A DNA stretch of 64,000 nucleotides, from positions 7,711-71,710 of the forward strand of contig CAJNOL010000796.1 of the NCBI GenBank assembly GCA_905250125.1, given 5' to 3'. Below the pieces are notes generated by a model. It was not told where the DNA came from and searched no databases. It was given only the letters and a program-made list of their open reading frames with translations. This DNA comes from Rotaria sordida (lineage: Eukaryota > Rotifera > Eurotatoria > Philodinida > Philodinidae). Of this stretch, positions 35,900 through 47,636 are shown one piece after another. Numbering within the stretch: the first letter of the stretch is position 1; each line of letters starts with the position of its first letter. Position numbers and translations under genes: made by a program.

Positions 35900-37457
35900 T
35901 GTTGTTGTTTATGGATCGATGGAGATAGGAGGCACAAAATCTAAAATTTAGAGTATTGAATATTATTGCAAGTGTTTGTCGATTTCTATTTATATTTACA
36001 CATGTAAGTATAAAAATAACCGTACCCATAACCTAATAAACAATACCTTTCAAAATTACTTCATATAGTACTGAAAACTATTACTTAGTTATCCTTCTAA
36101 AAATTATATTAAAAAATGACTTGATTTAACGTGTTTGGCTCTGAAACTTTACGTCGATTCCTTCAATGTTTACTGAAACTAGCTTTGTTCTCTTTCTGAC
36201 TTTCAAGACTTGCCAACTTTTTCTTTGAAAATTACTCTGCTGTCTGAAAGTGTCCCAGATTACTTCTACGCATTGCATCATGGTCCTAACATTTTCATGA
36301 CTGTCATAAGAAATGCATATAAACATCGAAATTTCAAAGTAACATCAACGTAAGACTGCATGATCCTGCAATAAATAACTGGATTCGCTAGCGTACCAAT
36401 CTCCTTAATGATGACGTTTATTATACTATTTTACATATTCACAATGTTCCTACCTTTTGATTAACATACAGTTAAAAATGAGACAGTGATTATTTTCTAA
36501 TTTTTTCTTAAGAAAAAACTATTTGATAATTGTAAAGTATCCTTTCATTAGAGCATATTATACTTCTTCCAATCGTTCAAGTCCTCTAACCACACAGATG
36601 CTTTGAATGCACTCAAAATCATTAGAAAGACCTGTCTTTTGGGTGAAATCAATGATTTTTCCTAAGAGATCAAAGATATCCATAAAAAATCTACAGATAA
36701 ATCATGAATAACTGCAAGTAAACTGTAGTTTTCAAGCATTTTTTAGAGAAAGAATCATACATCAATCGATCTGTGTGGAGTCGATCATAATTGTCAATGT
36801 TACATCTGTAAGACATGCCCCTAACATCCGCAATGTTCAGAGTTGTCGATTGTTTTCAGGAGTGGGGGGGGGGGGGGGGGGGGAGGATAAAATTTTTACA
36901 GAAAGTGCTCTCATTTTCGTGGTATGAAAACTTTGGACCAAGGAAAAAGGAGCGACACCACCTCTCACTTTTATTCTTTCAGAAGTTGCAAAAATTTCGC
37001 AGAAAATATTCAACATTTTTCGCAGAAACTGCTAAAAATTTCCGCAGACAGCCTGCCATTTTATGTGAGGGAAATCTCCCCTTCCCCATTCCCCCTAATC
37101 GGTAAGTTTGGCAATGTTTCGATACGAAATTTATAACATTGAAAGTAGTTTCCTTACCTTTTCGAATCTTTCTAATAATAAAAATAATAAACTTACCACA
37201 GTCAAAGAATTGCAACCTGTACGTTTGCTATTGATAATATTTGTTTTTTCTTCGTACGCTCTTCACTCGTTTCTTTTTAAATGACTCGATTCATACTTTT
37301 GCAGTATGGCAAAGTTTTTTCTTCTTCCGTTCTCTTTACTTTGTTTCATTCCTTTTCTTTTTGTTTTCTGTTTCTCTTCAAATACACATTTGATGAAACA
37401 GAACTTCACGTGATAACACCAACACATGTATAAAACAATTGTAAAAAGAATCAGTAG
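35900..37457. other. Intergenic region with a G20 run
   Basis: A run of 20 G lies at 36864–36883, and a C-rich patch (CCCCTTCCCCATTCCCCC) lies at about 37078–37095. They may bracket a small element of about 230 bp with G/C-run ends like the TTAA MITEs, but no TTAA duplication is present. No gene is recognised. Confidence 0.45.
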
Positions 37458-37578
37458 GGTGTAGGTGTGGGTGTAGGTGTGAGTGTGAGTGTGAGTGGGG
37501 GTATGGGTGTGGATGTGGGTGTGGATCTTGGGTGAAGAGATACTCAAGATCCACACCCACCCACACCCACATCCACAC
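37458..37578. repeat. Telomere-like inverted repeat hairpin
   Basis: Degenerate TGTGGG/TGTGAG repeats (37458–37525) run into a spacer containing GGTGAAGAGATACTCA, then CCACACCCACCCACACCCAC on the other strand (37550–37578). The immediate spacer flanks GGATCTTG and CAAGATCC are themselves inverted, so the unit folds as one hairpin. The right half is directly followed by a hAT-type element. Confidence 0.75.
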
Positions 37579-40283
37579 TAGGGGTGGCACTTTATCTTTA
37601 CTTTATCAAGTAAAGTAAAGTAAATATACTTTACCCGAAAAGTAAAGTAAAGTAAAGTAAAGTAAAGTAAAGTGAAGTATCTCTAACTTTATCGAACAAG
37701 CAAAATATAGTAAAATAAGATTAAGAAAAGCATGTAGTTGATGGTTATTCATTTCTTAGTTTATTATCATACATTAATCACACTTTAATATGTCAAAAGT
37801 TGCGTGAAATTACGGATGAGAAGCCCCAAATTGTTTAAACCTGATTTTATTACTTTGAAAGTCAGCATCGAACTCTCAATATTCTACATAATTCTGTATT
37901 TCACATGGTCACAACTCAAATTTTGATACTTGAGGTCCCCTCAGGTATCGAAAAAACAATTCTCTGGCTATTCAGTTATAAGTCTTTGTAATTCAATAGC
38001 ATGAAATGTGCAGATTTATAAATATCTCATTTATTTTTGGAAAGTGACAAGACAGTTGAGGCTCCAACATTTGAGCGCCAATAGCTGAGTCTGCACATCA
38101 GATCCCTAGACATTTCAGTGTCTTGACGGTCGGAGTTGTTGCCTTTTAGGGCTCTTCACATTTCAAGTCAAACCACTAACTACATGAAATATTTATTATA
38201 GCTAGAGGGTGCGATGTAAACAGTCGTAGGGTGTGAATGCCGATGTGAATGTGAACTGTGGGTGTGGGATGTTGGTGTGAATGTGGATTGTGGGTATGAG
38301 TAGCAGTGTTTTATCCAAGTCTGTTTCCCCGGAGGAGCGATTTGCAATTTCGGGAAGCGAAAAATTATTTTCAGGAGGGCAAGTACATAGTTACTTCCGC
38401 GAGTCTCGGAGAGCGAACTCGATTTTTGTGGGAACGCAGCTCCCTTGGGCACTTCCTGAGTAAAATACTGACGAGTATGGTTACAGATGTGGATGTTGTT
38501 CTTTCCATCACTCACCCTCACTCTTCACACTAACGTCCACCGATACCTACCCGTACCTCCACACTGGGGACGTATCGAGACCGAGAGGCTCGGTCTCGGC
38601 CAGTCTCGGTTGAGAATGAACGAGACCAAGATTCTCGATTCAGCCTCCATCTCCGTACATCCCTACTCCACGCTTTACTAACACCTGCATACTCACTGCT
38701 ACAATTGGTTCAAGAGTACTTTTCCAAACAGTTTCAAATAAGTTCACGTAGACATTTTACTCACTGGACAAGAGTGAAATGCAGGAGGGTCAAAAGTAAA
38801 GAGGCTCAACTGTCCAAAGTTCAATTATTAGAAGATTCAGACACCCAGAACCCAAATGTGTAACTCAAACATTGACGTTGAAATGTTGAAGATTCAACCG
38901 TCTATATAACCTTGGAAGAGTGCTCAGACTATAAGAAAAACCGGAAACACTCTAACGCCTTTAAAAACTAGCAGTGTCCAGAAATTCCACTAAAATATGG
39001 TTCTATCTTATCGAAAATAAATCCATTTTTTGCAGAATTGGCGTCTTGATGAGTAAATATAAGAAACCATTGAATGTTTGATTTTTTTTCTACGCTAAAT
39101 GGCAAATACTATCTCGATTGGATGATATAATCCCTCACAGTTTTTAGCCCTACAAAACTAGAGTATCCATAGCTGCAGTGGTCGAATAGCTTCGCCAAAC
39201 GTGCAATTGAATGTGCTCTTTCTGATAGCACCATTTTAGACTGAAAATCTCGAATCTGTAAAATCGTTTTTGGCTCAAAACCCCATCCTTAAGATCCTGT
39301 TTGCCCCTCGCTTGACTAATATTCTGTAGATCTCGAATATAAAAATCCCATTTGACTTTAGACAACTGTTATATCTGTGAATAAAACATAGAACTAAGTC
39401 AACATGTGCGAGTTAGAGATATTAACTCAGTTGGATTGATACGAGTACTCACTGCTTTAGTGTCTCCATGGGTCACCCATAACTCAAACCAGTTGCTTGA
39501 GTAGATCATTGATGGAATGTCACCTCTGATCTACCTATAAAAAGTTTCAGGTAGATTGCATGAGTTAACGCCAAAGTCATCCTTGTGCTACCCAGTTAAA
39601 TACTCCAAATTTCATAAAAATTAGTCACGAAAAGGTTTTCTCAACGAGTGTGTGGTTAAAATAGAAAGTTTTCGTCAAGTCAAATTTATTCTAAGTTCGC
39701 TGTAACGAATTCGGTACGATTTTCATGAACCTGTTCAAAAAAAAAGATCTTCATGATACCAGGGAGTGCTTCGGATCTTTCATATTATCTGAGTACTTTC
39801 TAAAAATAAATGAGATATTTATAATCTGCACATTTCATGCTATTGAATTACAAAGACTTATAACTGAATAGCCAGAGAATTGTTTATCCGATACCTGAGG
39901 GGACCTCAAGTATCAAAATTTGAGTTGTGACCATGTGAAATACAGAATTATGAAGAATATTGAGAGTTCGATGCTGACTTTCAAAGTAATAAAATCAGGT
40001 TTAAACAATTTGGGGCTTCTCATCCATAATTTCACGCAACTTTTGACATATTAAAGTGTGATTAATGTATGATAATAAACTAAGAAATGAATAACCATCA
40101 ACTACATGCTTTTCTTAATCTTATTTTACTATATTTTGCTTGTTCGATAAAGTTAGAGATACTTGACTTTACTTTACTTTTCGGGTAAAGTATATTTACT
40201 TTACTTTACCCAGTAAAGTAAAGCATTTTGCTTTACTTTACTTTACTTTAATAAAGTGAAATAAAGATAAAGTGCCACCCCTA
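37579..40283. mobile_element. 2.7-kb non-autonomous hAT-type element with ~480-bp inverted ends and 8-bp TSD
   Basis: The left end TAGGGGTGGCACTTTATC and the right end (inverse) are identical over the first bases. The inverted arms extend about 470–480 bp, to about 38045 and from 39800. The direct repeat ATCCACAC flanks both sides (37571–37578 and 40284–40291), an 8-bp target-site duplication as made by hAT transposases. AAAGT units repeat near both ends. The interior (38045–39800) has telomere-like and CGAGACCGAG-type palindromic DNA but no transposase. It was inserted into a telomere-like array. Confidence 0.8.
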
Positions 40284-40391
40284 ATCCACACCCACACCCC
40301 ACACCCACACCCACCCACACACCCACACCCACACCCCACACCCACCCACACCCACACCCACACCCCCACCCACACCCACACCCACACCCTA
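40284..40391. repeat. (CCCACA)n telomere-like array
   Basis: About 108 bp of CCCACA-type repeats is broken by occasional CCCC shifts. It was continuous with the array at 37550–37578 before the hAT-type insertion. On its right it abuts, without spacer, a protein-coding fragment read on the minus strand. Confidence 0.85.
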
Positions 40392-40587
40392 ATTCAGCTT
40401 CTTCTTTATTAACCTTTAATTTCTCATATTGTTTTTGTATAATATGTTTATTATACCATAAACCATAAAGAAAATTATTTGTACGTTCAACTAAAGATTC
40501 AAGTGGATTTGTTGTACCCAAATCTTAATATGCTTTAGTTTTAGTCATATATATTTGAGCTTTCACTTTATAGTCATCAAGTTTATT
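40392..40587 (-). pseudogene. Gene fragment ending in a telomere-like array
   Basis: The minus-strand frame reads DDYKVKAQIYMTKTKAY, a TAA at 40527–40525, then DLGTTNPLESLVERTNNFLY, and continues to NKEEAEL, where the (TGTGGG)n strand begins. Codon use and composition look coding, but the family is not recognised. The TAA and the abrupt end in repeats suggest a broken gene, possibly truncated at the point where telomere-like repeats were added or inserted. Confidence 0.4.
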
Positions 40588-41068
40588 TTAACGAAAAATA
40601 AAAATACAAGCCAACGCAAAAAAAAGAACACAGAAGAATGAATCTTAAAACAAATATAAAATAAATAAATATTAAATCTCAGCAAAACCTCGTTATTGTT
40701 ATACTGATTCTTTTCTCTAAGCAAGTAAGCAAACAAAACAATCGATGCGACAGACACGCACACATTTTTCTTTTGTTCTGCAGCCATTCGTTTTCTATAG
40801 TTCATCGGAAAAATTACCTGTGAAACACAGTCAATCGGTGAAATTTATAACGAACCGCAGTATGTCGCTAAAAGTGATCCAGTTGTTGTGACATGAGAAA
40901 CAGATCAATCAAGCTATTATTCTAATCAAATACAATAACTATGATAATCTATTTAAAGCATTCACATTTTAATCTGACTTTGTTTCATTTATTCTATTTT
41001 ATTTAAAATAATAAAAAACAAAACACGACATAGACAAAACAAAAACTAAGAAAAGACAAAGTTTTGTT
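40588..41068. other. Spacer below the ARM–TIR gene
   Basis: This AT-rich DNA contains the 3' flank of the minus-strand ARM–TIR gene. A reverse frame at 40563–40805 is not convincing. Nothing else is seen. Confidence 0.35.
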
Positions 41069-43361
41069 TTATTTTATTGTTGCTTCAATTTCTTTGACTA
41101 GTTTCTTATAATTCGAATCAAAGTCATTTTTAGTAAAATCAATATATAATCTTGTACCAAGAATTATACCTAACCATCCATCTGGTTTATATTTTGATTG
41201 TAATAATATTGGTACAAATGGTTTTTTTAATCGATAAGCATATTCTGCTTCACTTTGACAATTTGGTGATGTTTTATATTTTTCTGTTATACATAATATT
41301 ACAAGACATGCTTGTTCAATAGCATGTGCCATACAATCTAATGTACTTCCATGCATATCATCAGTATCCATCCAAGTTCGATAACCTGAATTACGAAGAT
41401 CTTGACAAATTTGATTTACTAAATCTTTTGAATCATGATTATAACTAAACATAATATGTTGAGATGGTTTTGAAATAATTAATTTATTTGTTATATTAGT
41501 ATTTATTGATATTGTTTGTTTTAATTGCCAAAGTATTCCTTTTGCTGCTTGTTGTATTATTTCATTTGAATTTATTTCAGATAATTGAACTAATAAAGCA
41601 AAATATTTATCATGACTATGAATATTTTTTGCACATGAACATTCAAATGATAAAAACCAAATTGATTCAAGTATAATTTGAATTTCTTCATATTGTTCTT
41701 TTAATGAAGAAAATTGTCGAAGTATTTGAAATAATAAATTAATATTATCATCTTGTTTTCCAATACGTATTTGAAATTGTTTATGTATACATAAATTTTT
41801 TAAACAATTAACTAATGTTAATAATGATATTTGATTATATAAATAATAATTAGAACTTTTAAATGTTTGATTAATTGAAAAAAATAATTGTTCACATAAA
41901 TAATGACACGAATCATCAGATTCAAGTTCTTTTTGTGTTAAAATATTTGAATAAAGTAAACATGACATAAGACGTATTTGTTGTATATTAGATTTAAAAA
42001 TTAATCGACAAATTTTATTTATTATTAAATCTTTATTTAATATTTGTTGATCAATTGTTGATATATTATAAAGAATTGATAGACAAGATATTAAAACATT
42101 ATTATGTAATTGTTTTAAAATCATTTTACCTTCACCTAATATAGATTTTTGTATAAGATTAGCTGTATAATTAGTTATAGAATTAATTAAATTAATACGA
42201 TTCATTTCTTGTAGAAAAAGATTTGTTTCTTTACTAGAATTTGTTAATAAATTACCTAAACATTTAATAAGATACCATAATGGAACTGTTGTTCCACAAT
42301 CGACAAGTGCATCAAATAAATGTTTAAAAGAAGAAACGAATGAACAACTATTAATTTCAATGTCAGAATGAAGAGCAAATTCACTAAGTAAATTAATCAT
42401 ATGTGTAAAAACAAAAACACGATCATTTGAATCTATTTGTGATTGAGCTGTTTCATCAATAACACATTGTATAAAATGATCACTATTTGTCGTTGATAAT
42501 GATGGAACAATAATTGAATAATAAAAATCTGTATGATTAATAAGATAAATTGAAAAACGTGGAATAGAAGCATATATTAAAAAAAATGTTAAAATTTGAT
42601 TAATTAATAATGATGAAGTAACTAATGAAGATTCAATAAGATAAATAACAAGTCGAGAACTATAATCAATAATTGATAATGATTCATGTGTTGATGTTTT
42701 TCTATGATGATGATGATGAAAATTAAAACAAAATCCAATAGATAATGATGAATGTGTTTTATATTTCGATGATGATGATGATGTCGAAAATAATTCATTG
42801 AGAAAATCTTCTTGATTTTTACAAATAAGAGAATAATGTTCAATACATGAATAAATTGCTAAATGTAAATCTTGACTAGAAGAAAAAAATTTTATTCGTT
42901 AAATAAATATTTATATAATCTTACTTAATAGATTTAGTTACATGAAAATCAATATCATCTCGAAGCCATTGAAGAATTGAATATATAATCATTTTACTTT
43001 GATTACTTGTTGCACATTCAACATCAATTTGACATAAACATTTAAATAATCGACACGCTATTCGAGCAAGTTGTTGTTGTTGTTCGCTCACTTTTCTTTT
43101 TGATTTCCATAATATTGTTCGATCAATAGAAGAGATAATTGTTTGAATAATATGAATAAAAGATTCTAATGAATGATAAAAAACTGATTTTTCACGTTCT
43201 AATCGTAAAACAAGTTCTTCTAATATATTAATTGCATTTTTTGTATGATTATGATAATCACGAATTTTTAAACGTGAACATTTTATTAGTATCTGTTGTG
43301 TTGATTCGTCAGTCGCCATCATTCTTGAGAGTACATTGTTCGAATGTATATTTATTTGCAC
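41069..43361 (-). CDS. ARM-repeat protein with C-terminal TIR domain (SARM1-like, without SAM)
   Basis: Two exons, 43361–42925 and 42875–41069, sum to 747 residues. Most of the length is alpha-helical, leucine/isoleucine-rich and armadillo-like. A His run and Ser run lie near residues 175–190. The TIR domain occupies about 616–747 (HIMFSYNHDSKDLVNQICQ, GYRTWMDTDDMHGS, FVPILLQSKYKPDGWLG). Glu688, in CQSEAEYA, aligns with the catalytic Glu of SARM1 when counted back from the VPI motif, so NAD hydrolase activity is plausible. SARM1 has two SAM domains between ARM and TIR that drive octamers; none is seen here. The start could be the internal MMATDES Met about 14 codons in. A role in stress or immune signalling is inference. 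Confidence 0.85.
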
Positions 43362-43806
43362 ATACTCTCACATGATTACTCATACAAGTTAAAGAACGAA
43401 TACAAAAAGAAAAAAGAAAAGTAATTTTTTTTTTTCGTTCGTTCTATTACATTCAACGAATGAAATAGTACGTGAACTTACATCATATAGTTGCCCCTAC
43501 AAAAAAATGGTATCAGCTTGAATGTTAAGCAGAGAATAAAGTAGAAGAAGAAAAACGTTTACAACTACAACAACTGCTCGTCGTCAATATTTTAAAATAA
43601 AAAAAAAAGGCATAAATGAGACAAGATGCATTATGCTCTTACGCCTTACATTACCATATACTGTACATCAAGTTAGAATTGTTCGTAAGAGCAACGTTTC
43701 ATCTTCATACTTATAATATTGATAAAAAAAAAAATAAACAAAATGTTCCTTTAATAACAAAGAAAAAAAAACAGTCATATTTTTTATATATGTGTCTATA
43801 ATTTAT

Positions 43807-44330
43807 CAAAAGTTGTGGTCATGGCGTTTAGAAGACCATGTCGGATAAGGTGACTTATTCAGTAATAAAAAAAAACCAAATATCCGATGTTGTAGAGCTT
43901 TTTGAGGCGCGTCGAATGGTATTTAATAAATCTTGTTTTCATAACACTTTGAAGGAACTAAAGTCAATTTACTGATAAACAACTACACATCCACGCCCAA
44001 GAGTGATAAGTTTCTGAATATTGTGGACCTTGGTATTGGTCGAAAGTATTTGTAAAATATTTTTTTTCACATACGATTTTGTAGAGTTTTTGACGAGCTA
44101 CAACTTCCTATATGTAGCATCTCCGATTATCTTATCGATGTGGGTATGGGTGTGTAGTCGTCTATCAGTAAATGGACTCTAGGTCCTTCAAACTTCGATG
44201 AAAACAAGATTTACTATATACCATTCGACGCGTCTAAAAAAGCTCTACAATATGGTATGTTTAATTTTTCATCTGTCAATAGGTTTCCTTATCCAAAAGA
44301 ATTCTTTAAACACTGTAGTCAGTACTTTTG
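43807..44330. repeat. Foldback element with telomere-like motifs near its centre
   Basis: Paired blocks include TTGTAGAGCTTTTTGAGGCG with CGCGTCTAAAAAAGCTCTACAA, and AAATCTTGTTTTCAT with ATGAAAACAAGATTTA. The arms also include ACACATCCACGCCC on the left and GGGTATGGGTGTGTAG on the right. The arms are diverged, so the element is older than the 21.2-kb foldback. Confidence 0.7.
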
Positions 44331-44486
44331 GTATGCTCTAAGTAAATAATAAATTATTGATTTTACCTGCACTCAAATGTGTTCGACAAGTTGTTAGTGT
44401 TGTCACTTTCAGAGAAGAGACATTCGATTGATGTGTTGATGGCAGCAGAATAGCTCAAACTCGTTTAGCAACTCGAGCTAAGTTAG

Positions 44487-44541
44487 GATGTGGATGTGGG
44501 TGTGCTGGTTGAAGAGAAGACTCACACCAACACCCACACCC
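44487..44541. repeat. Short telomere-like hairpin with core TTGAAGAGAAGACTCA
   Basis: GTGGATGTGGGTGTG runs into the core TTGAAGAGAAGACTCA (44509–44524), then the inverse arm CACCAACACCCACACCC. The same organisation and a closely related core are found at 37458–37578 and, with decayed arms, at 50405–50455. Confidence 0.7.
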
Positions 44542-44880
44542 TGTTTTGTTGTTTTTTTATCTATTTTGCTAAATACATTCAATTTTTTTTTCTTCATAAA
44601 ACGAACAAAATTTTGAAAAAATTCATAATACATTGTATGCATCAAAGTTTTCTTCAGAGCTGGATCCGACCCAGACTCGACCAAAACGAAATTTTTAGGC
44701 CCGTACCCGAGTGGGTACGGGTCCGGATCCTACCCGACAGGCTCTACCGTCCACCGTAACTTGAAGATATAATTATTGGTTAAAGAATGAATGATAATCA
44801 ATGATGAAAATCACTAGTTGTTTTATTGACAATGATCAATAATAATAAATGATAATAACATATAATAACTATCATGGTTA

Positions 44881-45126
44881 ATGATGAGCAACGAAGAAAA
44901 TATGGTTAACAAAAATGGTCGTAAGTCGAAAGCAAAAAAAGATCAAGGAGTAATGAATTATGAAGTAATAACAATTAATAATAATGAAAATAACGAGAGA
45001 CAAACAAACTCATATATAGATCACAAAAAAAAAGAAAGTTTAAAAATGCAATGGAAAAAAAGAATGATGCAAAAAGGATCACCGTATTCTCATGATGGTC
45101 AACAGGACAATACATATCAAACATGA
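44881..45126 (+). CDS. Hypothetical small basic protein, 81 residues
   Basis: This open frame is Lys/Asn/Gln-rich (NKNGRKSKAKKDQG, SLKMQWKKRMMQKG) and has no recognised family or membrane segment. It has a decent length for this AT-rich DNA, but its composition is simple, and it could be chance. A possible AATAAA signal follows the stop at about 45140. Confidence 0.25.
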   Translation: MMSNEENMVNKNGRKSKAKKDQGVMNYEVITINNNENNERQTNSYIDHKKKESLKMQWKKRMMQKGSPYSHDGQQDNTYQT

Positions 45127-45280
45127 AAGGAAAAAAAATTCAATAAAACAGAATCAAGTTAGCGCCAACATACGATATCTGTTGACGCTAACAATTAGAA
45201 AATTTTTAGAATTTAAAAAATGAAATCAATCATAATTCTTCTCGAAATATGTCAATGCATATTTTATTTTCGATACTTTA

Positions 45281-47620
45281 TTACTTTTTCATTTTTGTAT
45301 GAAATAATGCTGTTCTAGTAGATTTATCATTTTGTTCAAAATCAATAATTATTTTTCGAATAACATCTTTAGGTGTAATGAACCAAATATAATCTTTATA
45401 TTCATCTGGAATGTTTAATGGTGGATCAGTTCGAAAATCAATATTTTCATAAACATATTTTGGTATATTATTTGCCATTAATATAGCTTCTTCGATTGGA
45501 TTATCTGAAGATGAATTTATATTTGAACGATCAAAATTTGAATTCTATAGGAAAGAAAGAAAGAAAGAAATATATATAATTAATGATAGAAAAATTAAGT
45601 TTAATTACCCAATGTTCGACTGGATATTTTTCAAATTTTTCTTTCATTCTACGATCTTTATTAGCCATTTCAAGACTATGAAATTGAGAAAAATGATTTT
45701 CTGATGGCATAGTACGAGGATGCCAAACAGCTGTATCTGTATCAAAAGTATACTAAAACAAGTAAAACATAATTTTTTTTTCTTTTTTGCAATGAAATTA
45801 TTGAGACAAAAAAAAAACAATTTTTACCAATGCTAAAAATTTCCATCCTTCATTGGCAATAAAATCGACTGCATTTAAAATATAATCAACTTCTTCATCA
45901 CTTGCAAAATATGATAAATTAAATCGAGTAAAACCAGGTTTCATTAATGCATTTTTAGGAACATTTTTAAATCGACCACTAAAATTCACATGAATGATTT
46001 CTAAAATTTATTTATTAAATCTTACCTATCATCTGCTGTAACAAATTGTATAAAAACTTCTGTTGTTCTATCATCAAGTTCAAGCAAATCCTAAATAATA
46101 AAAAAAAACAAATTTTATTCAAAACAAAAATAAAAAAAACTCTTCTTATATCTTATTTACTATAACATAAGGTCCAGCACAAGAACATCCTGATCGTACT
46201 TGAATACCAAATAAATCATTTAATAAAATACAAACAAAATTATGATGTAAATATTTATGAAAAAATGGTACATAAAGAAGAAATGAAAATATTCCTAATC
46301 GAGGAAAAGTTGTTGATCCAAGTATAATTAATTTTGGATGATTTCGAAATCGTCTAAAGAATTTTTCAACTAATGCATTTTCACGTGTTTCAATTGTATG
46401 ATAACCAACAATTTCTTTTAAATGAAAAACTAAACCAGCTCGAATTGAACCAAGAATATTTGGTGTACCACCTTCTTCACGTGTTTCAATATCTTTTACA
46501 TATTCAATATATGTTGAAGTTACAAATGTTACTGTACCACCACCCACAGAAGATGGAACTCGATTATTAAAAAGTTTTTTCTTAGCTATTAAAATACCTG
46601 AATGAAAACAAAAAGAAGAGAGAAAAATATCTAAATTGAATTTTTCTTCTTAAAAATAAACCTGGTGTTGATGGTCCACCAACAAATTTATGTGTAGAAA
46701 TAAAAACAGCTTCTTTACAAGCAATTTTTGATGGATTCATATCAATTTTAACATAAGGTGCTGCTGCTGCATAATCCCAAAAAATCCAACCATCATATTC
46801 ATGAACAAGTTTTGAAATATCATCAACATCAGTTGTAATACCAGTTACATTACTAGCAGCATTAAATGTACAAATAATATGTTTTCTAACTTCATCATAA
46901 TAATATTTTAATTGTTGTCTTAAATAATCTCGATTAATAAGACCTTGTTTTGTATTAGGAATACGTTTAATCTATAAATAAATATTAGAATTTTTAAAAT
47001 AAAAATTTCTAAAGAAATTTTACTTCAACTCCTGTTTCTTTCCATGGTAAAATATTTGAATGATGTTCAAATGTACTAATAAAAATAACAGTTCTCTTTC
47101 GAACTTTTTCATCTTTCAAATTTAAAACATCAACAAGTTTATTAATAGCAGCAGTTGATCCTAAGAAATTATTAATTATTTCTTTTAATATTTAATCGAA
47201 GAAGAAGAATTATTCATTTACCTGATCCAGTAAAAATAACAACATCTTCATCAGTTGCATTAACATATCGTTTAATTAAATTTCGTGATCCTTCACGATA
47301 TTTTGTAGTTTGTAATGCACATACATTATTTTCACTATGTGTATTAGCATAACTAAAACAAAACCATTATTATTTCTTATTTTAAAATAAAAATTCTTCT
47401 TACTAAGGTAAAACATTGTTTATCATACAATATTCAATAAATATTAGACCACGTCCAGATGCTGTATAATCAGCATAAATAACTATAGAACAAAAAAATG
47501 TATTTATTTATAATAATGAAGAATAAATAACTATACCATTTCGAGATCCCCATATAGTATTAGCTCGAAGATTTTTACCAATAATATTTGAATCAATATA
47601 TTGAAGAAGTTGTTGTTTGT
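45281..47620 (-). CDS. Class-V (NifS/cysteine-desulfurase-like) PLP aminotransferase
   Basis: Ten exons are visible: 47620–47537, 47482–47404, 47352–47222, 47160–47024, 46971–46662, 46597–46161, 46090–46026, 45978–45828, 45752–45609 and 45544–45281. They give 599 residues from the first visible exon to TAA. Fold motifs are VIYADYTASGRGL, TGSGSTAAINKL, FISTFEHHSNILPW, CTFNAASNVTGITTDVDD and WDYAAAAPY. The PLP-binding Lys lies in STHKFVGGPSTPG, and a conserved Cys pair lies in SGCSCAGPYV. The substrate is unknown; relatives include cysteine desulfurases and isopenicillin-N-epimerase-like proteins. The first visible exon begins mid-codon, so at least one 5' exon is missing. A TTAA MITE lies only 16 bp upstream of its acceptor. 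Confidence 0.85.
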
Positions 47621-47636
47621 CTAAATAATTTATATA

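Larger units (their letters stand above)
43362..44880. other. Intergenic region with a foldback, telomere-like hairpin and short palindrome
   Basis: The region lies upstream of the ARM–TIR gene. It holds a foldback (43807–44330), a telomere-like hairpin (44487–44541) and a palindrome CCCGTACCC-GAGT-GGGTACGGG at about 44701–44722. The palindrome sits within GGATCC-rich DNA like that in the RRN3 introns. No gene is recognised. Confidence 0.5.

Noticed and set aside
42622..42843. Frame with His runs on the minus strand
   Set aside because: It is an out-of-frame shadow of the ARM–TIR second exon.
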